From NCBI GenBank assembly GCA_010672925.1, contig JAAHFP010000007.1:1-64000 (forward strand): DNA of 64,000 bases, read 5' to 3'. Below the pieces are notes generated by a model. The model ran no database searches and was not told the DNA's origin. It saw only the letters and a program-made list of their open reading frames with translations. Source of the stretch: Symploca sp. SIO1C2 (GTDB taxonomy: Bacteria > Cyanobacteriota > Cyanobacteriia > Cyanobacteriales > Coleofasciculaceae). The position numbers and the translations under genes are program-made. Positions 1-7,853 of this stretch are shown in pieces (within the stretch, counting starts at the first letter, position 1; every line of letters begins with the position of its first letter).

Positions 1-410
1 GCAATTATATGCGATCGCTTAATCTGGATTTGTTTTGGAAATCGGTGAAATACACTATATATAGCGTATGGCAATTTTTGCTAACCACTAGACAAAATAA
101 GCGAACGGTGAGTTATTACTTATTACTCACCGTTCGCTCATTTTAAAACGAGTTAGAGAAATTCTCTACGACGGAATGGGGATTCCAGGTTACGGTCAAG
201 TTGCTTGACAAATCATCTAAAATGTGTATATGCAATTATATGCGATCGCTTAATCTGGATTTGTTTTGGAAATCGGTGAAATACACTATATATAGCGTAT
301 GGCAATTTTTGCTAACCACTAGACAAAATAAGCGAACGGTGAGTTATTACTTATTACTTATTACTTATTACTTCAAAACCCGCATCAATCGACTTATTCA
401 GCAAACCCTA
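1..410. repeat. Tandemly duplicated MITE-like element (no transposase)
   Basis: Bases 1-127 are repeated without mismatch at 232-358. The intervening 128-231 is the left part of the same element, so the core is present twice in tandem, the first copy being cut by the window edge. The right end at 392-410 reads ACTTATTCAGCAAACCCTA. This matches the terminal inverted repeat of a complete copy at 47905-48188, which lies in the opposite orientation. At the junction of the tandem copies GCGAACGGTGAGT (101-113) faces its reverse complement (125-137) across an 11-nt loop. A 74-codon open frame across the copy is fortuitous. Which IS family supplies the transposase cannot be told from the sequence; the TA at both outer ends of the full copy is compatible with TA-targeting elements. 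Confidence 0.8.
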
Positions 411-593
411 AGTATAAGTGTGTAAGCCATGCCAGACAAGACTTTCAATCATTTTTAGTTTCGCCAAGTGCAAGGAAATGGCATCTTTGAGCTCAAAAAC
501 CTTGCATCTCTGTGAAAAATTCCCCAACACCTAATACCATTTAACCTTACCTGCCACCTACCACCTACAACCTATTCAAACCAGAAAGTTACG

Positions 594-612
594 ACTTATT
601 CAGCAAGCCCTA
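594..612. repeat. Solitary MITE terminal repeat
   Basis: ACTTATTCAGCAAGCCCTA is an isolated copy of the terminal inverted repeat that bounds the element at 47905-48188. Other solo or partial ends lie at 17761-17778, 38163-38180 and near 50276. The rest of 411-668 is AT-rich and shows no gene. Confidence 0.7.
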
Positions 613-668
613 AATATCACCTCCACTCTCCTTGAAGGGTAAAAGCTGCCAATTCTCAATTCGACCTT

Positions 669-2945
669 CTACTCCCCGCTCTTCAAGCTCTTAATCCAAC
701 TCTTAAACCGCTGCCGTAATTGTTGAATATTGGGCTGGTAACCACCGTAACGCCAACGGACATAGGCTTGGGAAATCTCGTCAATTACTTCAGCCGAAGC
801 TGATGGCTGTTTTTGACCCATATTTTTAGCATATTCTAGGGGGGTCTGAGCTGGATGTTTACGATAACCTTTAGCACTTAAAACTTTGAGCATTTGTTGG
901 TAGAGGTTTTCCATGGGAGGCAATCCTGCTAACCAACGACGGTAGCGCCAACTTTTCCACTGCTGCCAACCTAACCAGCCTAGAAAACTCAGAGCGATCG
1001 CTAAAATTAAACCAGTAAATAAACCTAGCCAACCACTGGACAAAAGTCGCCAGAACCAGACAATTCCTCTAAGTGCCGTACTAATAATCCCATTCCATAA
1101 TTGACTTAGCCAATTGTTCACTGGTGAGGGTAACCAACCTGCCACCCACTGCCAAAACTTACGCAGGACGCCAAAGGTTTGAGATTCTTCTATACTTCGG
1201 GGAAATAGTTCATGACCAGGAATGGGATCAAAAGCAAACCAGCCTTGCTTGGTAAAATACACCTCAGTCATGGCATAGGCGTCGGTGTTTTTGACGATAT
1301 ACAAACCAGTAAAAGGGTTAAACTCTCCAGTATCAAACCCAACCACCAATCGTGCCGGAATACCAATCGAACGCAGCATAACTGTCAAACTGGTGGAAAA
1401 ATGGTCTGGATATCCCCCTTCATATTTGAAGAGAAAGGCTTCTACTAGGTCTTCATCTTCCTCTAGAAAAGGTAAATCGAGGGGATTTTGAGGGAGACTA
1501 TAGCGCTGTTTAAGAGATTGAGCCAGATATAGAGCCTTCTCATAGGATGAGGTAATTGGTTTGGGTGAAGTAGCTAAAATTTCCTCAGTTTTTTTTCTCA
1601 CCCTGGCGGCAATCTCAGGGGGAATTTCCAGATAGTACTCGCTAATACTTTCAGGATAGTCATTAGTTGTTTGTTGCAACAGAGTGCGATCGCGATAGGG
1701 TACTTTAGAAATGACGGTGTAGGTGAGTCCTTCTAATAACCCCAGAGGCGATCGCAAACTACCTTCTAGATCTACTGCTACTTCTCTGGTGGGAAAGTAG
1801 AGTCGTCTAGGATAAGTTAAAGCAGGAATAATATTGGGCAGCTCGGAAACTACGGTGTAGGATTGGATTACGTTTTTAGTGCGATCAGGAGCATAGGGTG
1901 TTGGTAGCAAAAACTGATAAGACCAATCAGGTCTACTAGCTTCCATTAAATTATTTTCTCGAGAAATTTCCCACCCTTGGCCGGTATAGCGGTCAAATGC
2001 CTGTACTCGCCAAAAACCAGGAGCTTGGGAACGTACCCGCAGCACTACCTTAGGCTTGAGTTCACCCCGGAGATTCTGGTTAATTTGGTTACCAAAACCA
2101 TAGTAAAAGGTATCATCTAGTTCCCCTGGTCCTGCAGTACGATTTCCACCGATACCAGTGCCACTGCCTTCTTCCCCCTCCCTCACATAGCCAGGATTGA
2201 CAATGCCGCGATTATCAGCATCGAAATTCCGGTCACCCAATTCTATTGGGGAACTGACGGGAAAAGTTTGCAGCTGATAGCCAGGAAACCGAGGCATCAG
2301 GGCAAAAATCCCTAGCCCTAATCCGACAATTACTAACAAAAATCTACTGAGGTTTTTCCACGCAAGAGGCGAGGAGTTCGACAACAGGGGTAATTTTTGG
2401 CGCTTCCTGACCCTAGATATCCCCAGGCGCGACTGATAGTCCAGAACCAAAACCGGCAGCGCGATCGCTAAAAATATTAACAGTAGTGGAGCAAAAGCTA
2501 AAGTTTGGCTCAGAGTCCCAGCTACCCCCATTAGAATTAGCCCAATAACCATCGAATAGCCTAAATCCTTGCGGCGGGGTAAATCGAAGCTGTGGAGAAC
2601 TTGTAGCTGGATTAATAACTCAGCTAAAACAAAGCGTGTATCGTTAAGTTGAGTAAATAAATTACCAAAAAATGCCCCCATCGCCAGCAACATCCCCATT
2701 GCCAGCAAAAATTTGACTGGAACATTGCGATCACGGCGACGATACCAACTCCAGGTTGCTCCAGCTAAGCTTAGTGGCACTGCCCAAAAGCTCATCTGAG
2801 TTTCTGCTGCCACATCCACTGCAATAATTCCGACAACCACCAACCCTTGTACCAATAATCGCAGCAGAATCGAATCCTCTACGGAAGGAATTGGTCTGGA
2901 TTCAAGATTCCCCTTGGCTATCGTCTCAAAACGCTCCTTGATCAT
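669..2945 (-). CDS. TgpA-type membrane protein with degenerate transglutaminase-like domain
   Basis: This 758-residue protein has the TgpA/DUF3488 layout: a block of N-terminal membrane helices (about residues 28-215), an extracytoplasmic region with a transglutaminase-like core (about 460-580), another membrane helix (about 640-660) and a cytoplasmic DUF4129-like tail. In active members the core has Cys-His-Asp. Here the usual G-[FY]-C-E-[HY]-[FY]-A segment reads GYPDHFS (511-517), so Pro513 stands where Cys is expected, and the usual DAHAW reads DAYAM (555-559), so Tyr557 replaces His. Asp573 (FDP) is retained. The fold is probably kept without the classic protease or transglutaminase chemistry. 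The same substitutions recur in cyanobacterial relatives as I remember them. Cellular role unknown, probably envelope-related. Confidence 0.8.
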   Translation of the reverse strand: MIKERFETIAKGNLESRPIPSVEDSILLRLLVQGLVVVGIIAVDVAAETQMSFWAVPLSLAGATWSWYRRRDRNVPVKFLLAMGMLLAMGAFFGNLFTQLNDTRFVLAELLIQLQVLHSFDLPRRKDLGYSMVIGLILMGVAGTLSQTLAFAPLLLIFLAIALPVLVLDYQSRLGISRVRKRQKLPLLSNSSPLAWKNLSRFLLVIVGLGLGIFALMPRFPGYQLQTFPVSSPIELGDRNFDADNRGIVNPGYVREGEEGSGTGIGGNRTAGPGELDDTFYYGFGNQINQNLRGELKPKVVLRVRSQAPGFWRVQAFDRYTGQGWEISRENNLMEASRPDWSYQFLLPTPYAPDRTKNVIQSYTVVSELPNIIPALTYPRRLYFPTREVAVDLEGSLRSPLGLLEGLTYTVISKVPYRDRTLLQQTTNDYPESISEYYLEIPPEIAARVRKKTEEILATSPKPITSSYEKALYLAQSLKQRYSLPQNPLDLPFLEEDEDLVEAFLFKYEGGYPDHFSTSLTVMLRSIGIPARLVVGFDTGEFNPFTGLYIVKNTDAYAMTEVYFTKQGWFAFDPIPGHELFPRSIEESQTFGVLRKFWQWVAGWLPSPVNNWLSQLWNGIISTALRGIVWFWRLLSSGWLGLFTGLILAIALSFLGWLGWQQWKSWRYRRWLAGLPPMENLYQQMLKVLSAKGYRKHPAQTPLEYAKNMGQKQPSASAEVIDEISQAYVRWRYGGYQPNIQQLRQRFKSWIKSLKSGE

Positions 2946-3032
2946 TGGTCAATTGGTTATTGGTTATTTGTCATTAGTCATTGGTCATCGGCCTGTTATC
3001 CAAACAACAAACAACAAACAACAAATAACTAA

Positions 3033-4175
3033 TTATGTATGACAAATGGAAAAAACTAAAGGCGTCTGCTCTGAGTCATGGAAGCGGATTGCTAAAGGAT
3101 AAGTTTGGTTAGGTTGTAAATCAAATAATTCTACACTCAGGTAACCTGGATAGGCTCTTTGTGCAGTTGCCGAAACTTCTGGTGTGTGCAGTGCCAAGCT
3201 ACCTCCCTTAGGCAAATAACTGATGACCCGGAGAGATGGTATTTCTTCTTCCAGCTTATATTCTGCTTGTACACTGACAACACCAACAGCGGTATCCCAT
3301 TCTCGCTTAACTGGTGTTTGTGTGCTAGAAATCGATACAGTCAGAGTGCTGATAATCTCTTTGGCAGCCAACATCGCCAAGAGCATCTTTTGCTCTGCTG
3401 CAGCAGTTTCATAGTTATTGGGCAAGGATTTTAGGGGTTCCAGGCTACGGCTCCCTCCACGAGTAGTTGAGGCAACTAGTACCATTCCTGCCATCTGGTT
3501 CAGTACAGGTAATTGGTTAGGGAATAAGTTTTCCACTGCATTGACTAATTTGGCTCCCAGCTGACGTTGGGAAGACATTGCTTGGGAGCAAGCATTAAGT
3601 AGTTGCCCTAAAACATTTTCTGGTAAGGAAATGGGTAGAGCCAAATTCGATAGTTCCGGCATCCACAAACGAATGGGAGGCACTACGTCCGGTGTCACAG
3701 TTCCAGGGAAGAATTGTAACACTTTCTCTTCGGGGTAGCTGGTCACACTATCGGATTCATAGTCAGAAATTTCCGACTCCCAAGGGAATAGGGGGGGACG
3801 ACGTTCAATTTCGACTTGTATGCGGCGCTTTAAGAGGGCCTCAAAACGATCTTGCACTGTTGGCATTTTTTCCCATTTATAGGGGCGGGTTTCACCGCCA
3901 AGTAGTTCCATTTCCTCACCAGTTAAATTTTCTAAACCCATCCAGGGTTCTTTTTGATCGATTGGACTTTTGTTAAAGGATGCAATATTCAATTCTTCTG
4001 AATCAATGGGGTCTAACTGCTCTTGTTCAAACTCCGCTGCTGTTTCACCGTCAAGTAACCTGCCTTGGGGAGGCAAGTCTGCTTCAGATGAAGCAGGGGG
4101 AATAGACTCTTGGTTTAACCAAGCCATTAGGCGGTCATATAAAGCATCTGAGTTATTATCCATGTCACTATTCAT
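3033..4175 (-). CDS. patU: PatU-like protein downstream of hetZ
   Basis: A hydrophilic protein of about 380 residues without signal peptide or membrane segment. The N-terminus (ALYDRLMAWL) and the C-terminal beta-rich region (GGSLALHTPEVSATA, then YLSVELFDL) look like cyanobacterial PatU, which in Nostoc-type genomes lies directly after hetZ and acts in cell-type patterning. I place the start at Met 4175, 25 bp after the hetZ-like stop. The longer frame beginning at 4232 would overlap that gene and adds residues that look unrelated. The assignment rests on position and remembered similarity, not on a catalytic motif. A DUF1822-type hypothetical protein is the main alternative. Confidence 0.5.
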   Translation of the reverse strand: MNSDMDNNSDALYDRLMAWLNQESIPPASSEADLPPQGRLLDGETAAEFEQEQLDPIDSEELNIASFNKSPIDQKEPWMGLENLTGEEMELLGGETRPYKWEKMPTVQDRFEALLKRRIQVEIERRPPLFPWESEISDYESDSVTSYPEEKVLQFFPGTVTPDVVPPIRLWMPELSNLALPISLPENVLGQLLNACSQAMSSQRQLGAKLVNAVENLFPNQLPVLNQMAGMVLVASTTRGGSRSLEPLKSLPNNYETAAAEQKMLLAMLAAKEIISTLTVSISSTQTPVKREWDTAVGVVSVQAEYKLEEEIPSLRVISYLPKGGSLALHTPEVSATAQRAYPGYLSVELFDLQPNQTYPLAIRFHDSEQTPLVFSICHT

Positions 4176-4200
4176 CTTGAGATGCACCAGATCCGGATAC

Positions 4201-5331
4201 TTAACTATTACGAATATCCCAGGCAAGCTCAAGTAGCTTAAACCATCGCTTTTCTACTTGGTTAACTGTACAACCTAATGCCTGGGCAATTTCTTCATTA
4301 GGGCGTTCTTGTTGCTTCAACTCCAGTAATTTCTTCTGTTGAGAGTTCATTTTTTTCAGAAACAGTTGCCACTCCCCTGGAGTGAGACCAATATTTTGCT
4401 GTAAGTCAGCATCAAGCCACTCATGGACTAATTGCCAACGGTGAGAAAGGGCAAACCGAATGAGATGATATTTGAAGCGTTGCTGCAAATAATCTCGCTC
4501 TCTGGGAGTTAGACCTAAAATCTCTTCAATTTCACTAGCGGGAAGATCCTTGAGGCGCAAAGTAAAGTAATCAGCACAATCACTTTGTTGACGCTCCTCA
4601 AAATAAGCAAATAATTCTTCAATAATGGTCTTACGGAGGTGGTCTTCCAATGGTTCAGATTCAGACTCTGCCATGGTCTTCCGCAATTCCTGTACAGTGG
4701 AATCGTTCCAAGTAGCATCTGAATCTGGAGCCCCTCCTTCTGCCGCCGTATCCATATCAACAGAACTTTCTGGAGGTTGTTGTCGGGAGAAGGTCTGAGC
4801 TCGTAAAATAATCAATTGTTGAGAGCGACCCGCTCCTAAGGGAATGCGTCGCTTACCATAGCGCTCAGTAAAGGCCATGTATTCCGAAAGCTCTAAGAGT
4901 CTTTGGGGGGAATAGATTTCCTCTAGGGAATTTTCCCGCCGAAAGGCACTCAAGGATTCCACATAAAATCCCTGTAAGAAATCTTCGATCAGAGTTAATC
5001 TTGCCTGATAGCTTGCCAACACCTGGGGAGTTGTAATGTAGCGATAGATAATCGCACTTAGGGTACTTTGTAATTCTACCCTTCCTCGGAGCGAACCTAG
5101 CTTGTAGTAGCGTAAACATTGCTGAAGACGAAGGTCTGCCAGTTTATATTTCCAGCTCTCCACCTCTCCCGATTTTTGAATGCGACTGCTCTGGGAGCAA
5201 ATACGATTGACTTCGTCAACCAGACGCATTGCCACCTCATGGCAAGTCTGCTCGGAAGCACGAGTAGACTGCCGGAATCCTTCAAATAAATGTTTATAAA
5301 TTACCTCCACGTCCTGGCAGACTCCCCTCAT
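4201..5331 (-). CDS. hetZ: HetZ-like regulator of filament differentiation
   Basis: A 376-residue soluble protein. The segments RGRVELQSTLSAIIYRYI, TLIEDFLQGFYVESL and YMAFTERYGKRRIPL are characteristic of HetZ, a DNA-binding regulator that acts early in heterocyst development and is also found in filamentous cyanobacteria that make no heterocysts. A helix-turn-helix-like stretch (EEIAQALGCTVNQVEKRW, about 345-362) lies near the C-terminus, and an acidic variable linker (about 190-225) separates the two halves. The patU-like gene follows 25 bp downstream on the same strand, the expected order. No other heterocyst gene is in the window, so a role in filament patterning or cell division is more likely than heterocyst formation. 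Confidence 0.7.
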   Translation of the reverse strand: MRGVCQDVEVIYKHLFEGFRQSTRASEQTCHEVAMRLVDEVNRICSQSSRIQKSGEVESWKYKLADLRLQQCLRYYKLGSLRGRVELQSTLSAIIYRYITTPQVLASYQARLTLIEDFLQGFYVESLSAFRRENSLEEIYSPQRLLELSEYMAFTERYGKRRIPLGAGRSQQLIILRAQTFSRQQPPESSVDMDTAAEGGAPDSDATWNDSTVQELRKTMAESESEPLEDHLRKTIIEELFAYFEERQQSDCADYFTLRLKDLPASEIEEILGLTPRERDYLQQRFKYHLIRFALSHRWQLVHEWLDADLQQNIGLTPGEWQLFLKKMNSQQKKLLELKQQERPNEEIAQALGCTVNQVEKRWFKLLELAWDIRNS

Positions 5332-5444
5332 ACCTCGTTATTTGTGTTACTTAACTAAAAACCCGACCTACAGGTACTCTTTGACTGATTTGATCTTGGT
5401 TTAGACTCAAAATAGCACTACAGTTGCTTCTATGTTAAACTCTC

Positions 5445-5936
5445 ATGGATTTAGAAGAACAAATTCAAGTTCTAATTAAAGATGCCCCAGCAGATGGGAT
5501 CACCCCCCAAATTGTTGAGGCTATTGCCCCTGTGCTAAGCCAGCTGGCCAGTCAACTCCAACATCGAGAATACTATATTCTCCAAACCCTCGAACAAGGG
5601 TGGTTGTTGACGACTCTGAGCAATCGTGCCAATCCAGAGTTAGAGAAAAATGTCATTTACGCTTTTCCTACTCTTAAAGACGCTGCTGATTTTGACTCTC
5701 AGTCAGCCTCAGACCCTCAAATCATGGCTCTATCGGTACCAGTCACTCACATTTTGTTCCAAATGTTAGCAATAGACAACGTCAATAGTATAGTGTTCTT
5801 TGATACACCAGGTAATCTAGCATCTGGTACAGAGGTACGTCGAGGTGACATACAAAAACTGGTAAAGGCACGGCTACAGCGAGTTCGTCCAGCACCTCAG
5901 TCTCATCCTAGCAATTTACCCCCGGATATTGCCTAG
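5445..5936 (+). CDS. Conserved cyanobacterial protein of unknown function
   Basis: A 163-residue soluble protein divergent from the hetZ-like gene, with a 113-bp shared upstream region. The N-terminal half is predicted helical (EAIAPVLSQLASQL). The centre has a beta-rich section (WLLTTLSNRANPELEKN) and the tail is basic and proline-rich. No signal peptide, membrane segment or known catalytic motif is visible. I recognise it only as a hypothetical protein. Its start ATG at 5445 is the first Met in a long open frame. Confidence 0.7.
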   Translation: MDLEEQIQVLIKDAPADGITPQIVEAIAPVLSQLASQLQHREYYILQTLEQGWLLTTLSNRANPELEKNVIYAFPTLKDAADFDSQSASDPQIMALSVPVTHILFQMLAIDNVNSIVFFDTPGNLASGTEVRRGDIQKLVKARLQRVRPAPQSHPSNLPPDIA

Positions 5937-6167
5937 TACCGCTGCGCGGAATTCAAAATTCAAAATTTAAAATTCAAAATGCTTATGGAATAAGGATTAT
6001 AACGATTTCAAACTGATGAGTTATTTCCATGCCCGCTGCACTAGTGTAAGAAGAAGGCTCCGAGGGTGTGGGGAGATGGGGAGATGGGGAAAAAAAGTTC
6101 ACATTAATTAAGAATGCAGGTAATCTGATCTTTGGTAGAAATTTCTGCTATGATAGTTTAGATGACT
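5937..6167. repeat. Intergenic dispersed repeats upstream of tRNA-Leu
   Basis: An A/T-rich short tandem array (AAAATTC units, about 5950-5980) is followed by a dispersed repeat at 6020-6046. The latter (GTTATTTCCATGCC..CTGCACTAGTG) recurs in inverted orientation at 34194-34220 with a single mismatch. A GGGGAGAT tandem lies near 6070. No gene is seen here. The tRNA promoter must lie in the last 100 bp. Confidence 0.55.
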
Positions 6168-6249
6168 GCGGATGTGGCGGAATTGGCAGACGCGCTAGAT
6201 TTAGGTTCTAGTACCGCAAGGTGTGAAGGTTCAAGTCCTTTCATCCGCA
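6168..6249 (+). tRNA. trnL-UAG: tRNA-Leu (anticodon UAG)
   Basis: An 82-nt class II tRNA. The acceptor stem GCGGATG pairs with CATCCGC before discriminator A. The anticodon stem CTAGA/TCTAG encloses TTTAGGT, giving anticodon UAG, which reads CUA and other CUN leucine codons. A variable arm (about GTACCGCAAGGTGT) and the T arm GGTTCAAGTCC are present. CCA is not encoded, as is usual in cyanobacteria. No intron is present. Confidence 0.95.
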
Positions 6250-6359
6250 TTTTGAGAATAAATAAGGATTCTGGCTTTTAGCTTAGCCAGTGTTATGGAT
6301 TTATTCTTGGCTATCAACTGGCTATAACAATGATGAGTATGCAATCGCAATAGTGAGTT

Positions 6360-6425
6360 TCAGCAATAAGAAACCTTAATTGCTACAAAATGCCCACGTA
6401 AATTATGCTCAACCAAAATGTTCAT
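6360..6425 (-). pseudogene. N-terminal remnant of a DUF5615-type PIN-like toxin
   Basis: ATG at 6425 overlaps the TGA of the DUF433-type gene by four bases (ATGA), the coupling seen in intact antitoxin-toxin pairs. The frame begins MNILVEHNLRGH, resembling the N-terminus of DUF5615/Mut7-C-like toxins. It loses the family pattern after about 13 residues and stops at 21. Without the later acidic residues it cannot be an active nuclease. Identification rests on a short match plus the neighbouring antitoxin. Confidence 0.5.
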
Positions 6426-6797
6426 ACTGGTGATTCAAGCTTAGCTCTTTCTGCTTGCAGCTTTGTCCGAATCGCTTCCGTAACTGGTTTTGGAGGTTTT
6501 GCCGCGATATAGGCAATAAGATCACGATTTTGCTCATCGTAATATTGTCGTAGTTTTTCGGTTTCGTGAAGAACAGTTTGATATTCTGCTTCAACTTCGG
6601 CACGATGAGCATCAATATAGGATAATGCAGCACTCACCTGCTCATCTGTCAAGCTAAGCATGGCACGGATAAACTTTGGTGGGTAATGCTCTATCACATA
6701 ATCCATAATGTCATACAAAGTGATGCGGGTTCGGTGCAATTGTCAGTCCCCTTTCTGTTCGGATGATAGCCACTTGCCCATAAGAATGCGAAGTCAT
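6422..6797 (-). pseudogene. DUF433-type antitoxin gene, frameshifted
   Basis: From ATG 6797 one frame reads MTSHSYGQVAIIRTERGLTIA, then the DUF433 pattern continues one base out of phase as TRITLYDIMDYV (from about 6733). The total span of 376 nt is one base more than a multiple of three, so a single inserted base near 6733-6745 explains the break. The downstream frame taken alone would need a TTG start and lacks the N-terminal strand. DUF433 proteins commonly act as antitoxins to DUF5615-type toxins, and a toxin remnant overlaps its stop. A sequencing error in GCACCGAACCC is the alternative. Confidence 0.7.
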
Positions 6798-6982
6798 ATA
6801 AATAACATTGCGATCGCTAAATCTATATTAAAGTAGATCACTACAAAACTATTGGGCATCATCGAGCAACAATCCTGCGATCGCAAACTATAGTAGTCTT
6901 TTGGTGGGATAAACTCCGGTTCCCCTCCTGGGAGGGGTTAGGGGTGGGTTAGTCGGCATACACTAATTTTGATTGAGATTCA

Positions 6983-7432
6983 TTAATCGGGAAACCAATG
7001 CTTATCAAATAATTGCTCAAGAGAATAGGGACATTGTTCTGGTAGGGAGTTAAGCTGAGTCTTTTTCTGGACAATCAATAAAGCATTTTGGTATATTTTC
7101 GGCAACTCAGACTCTAAGTAATTTCGTAGGTTGGTGGTCATTTTATCTTCTAACTGGACTCGAAAAGTAATAATTTCTGCCGCCCAGTGATTCAAGTTTC
7201 TCTCCCTTTCTTCTTGCCAAAATTGATACAGCATTAGATGAGTGATGATCTGCAAGAGTAAACTTTTAACAGCATTTCTTTCGCTGCGTCCCAAGGTTTC
7301 CAACTCCTCGATTAAATTGTCATAATCTAACTTTTCGAGCTCCCGACTTTTGAGTAATTTTACTGTTTCAGTTAACCACTGGTCATACTCATTTTGATAA
7401 AGTTCTTTTAAATCAAGGGTTTGAGTTTTCAT
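6983..7432 (-). CDS. DUF29 family protein
   Basis: A 149-residue soluble helical protein with the DUF29 hallmarks: an N-terminal DLKELYQNEYDQWL, then LDYDNLIEELETLGRSERNAVKSLL, and a C-terminal YSLEQLFDKHWFPD. DUF29 proteins are very common in filamentous cyanobacteria and have no established function. The gene stands alone between a decayed toxin-antitoxin module and a palindromic repeat, which fits its usual accessory distribution. Confidence 0.9.
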   Translation of the reverse strand: MKTQTLDLKELYQNEYDQWLTETVKLLKSRELEKLDYDNLIEELETLGRSERNAVKSLLLQIITHLMLYQFWQEERERNLNHWAAEIITFRVQLEDKMTTNLRNYLESELPKIYQNALLIVQKKTQLNSLPEQCPYSLEQLFDKHWFPD

Positions 7433-7534
7433 ATATTTACATAATCTAGAGTTTTCAGATAATTTATAAACTTATATTGTCGTTTTTTGTAAAAAAACAA
7501 ACTCCCGTATTTATCTCCAAAGTTCCCCATTCCG

Positions 7535-7700
7535 CCTTGAAATTAATTTCAAGGCTCATAGCTCAAGTCCGTTAAAACGGACTAAAAATATCTAATTATT
7601 TCCTAAGATTGTTGCATTACAGCAGTTTACTCTGCTATGGAGTACATTACCAGTCGTCTTTAGACGACTTACGCTATGAGCCTCGGAATTAATTCCGAGG
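7535..7700. repeat. Four-palindrome inverted element
   Basis: Four perfect or near-perfect palindromes lie in mirror order: CCTTGAAATTAATTTCAAGG (7535-7554), AGTCCGTTAAAACGGACT (7566-7583), AGTCGTCTTTAGACGACT (7652-7669) and CCTCGGAATTAATTCCGAGG (7681-7700). GGCTCATAGC follows the first and GCTATGAGCC precedes the last, so the whole 166 bp is itself an inverted repeat. Where the two arms differ (TTGAAA/TTTCAA against TCGGAA/TTCCGA), both sides of each small palindrome have changed together. It sits between the DUF29 and NACHT genes and encodes no protein. Confidence 0.85.
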
Positions 7701-7853
7701 TGGAAAACCGTTTTAACTATTATCTTAACCAAAATTAATTCCTCAGGGCAAACGATCTAAATTAGTCTTGACAAAAGGAGCATGATTGCTCGCTCCTCGG
7801 AGACTTGAAGACTCCTTTTACATGCTCATATACTAAAACTTTTATCCGACTAC

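Noticed and set aside
201..425. 74-codon open frame on the plus strand
   Set aside because: It lies entirely in the tandem MITE-like repeat; no family features, and the homologous copy at 47.9-48.2 kb does not keep it.
3033..4232. Longer PatU-like start at 4232
   Set aside because: It overlaps the hetZ-like gene by 32 bp; the internal Met at 4175 gives normal spacing and the expected N-terminus.
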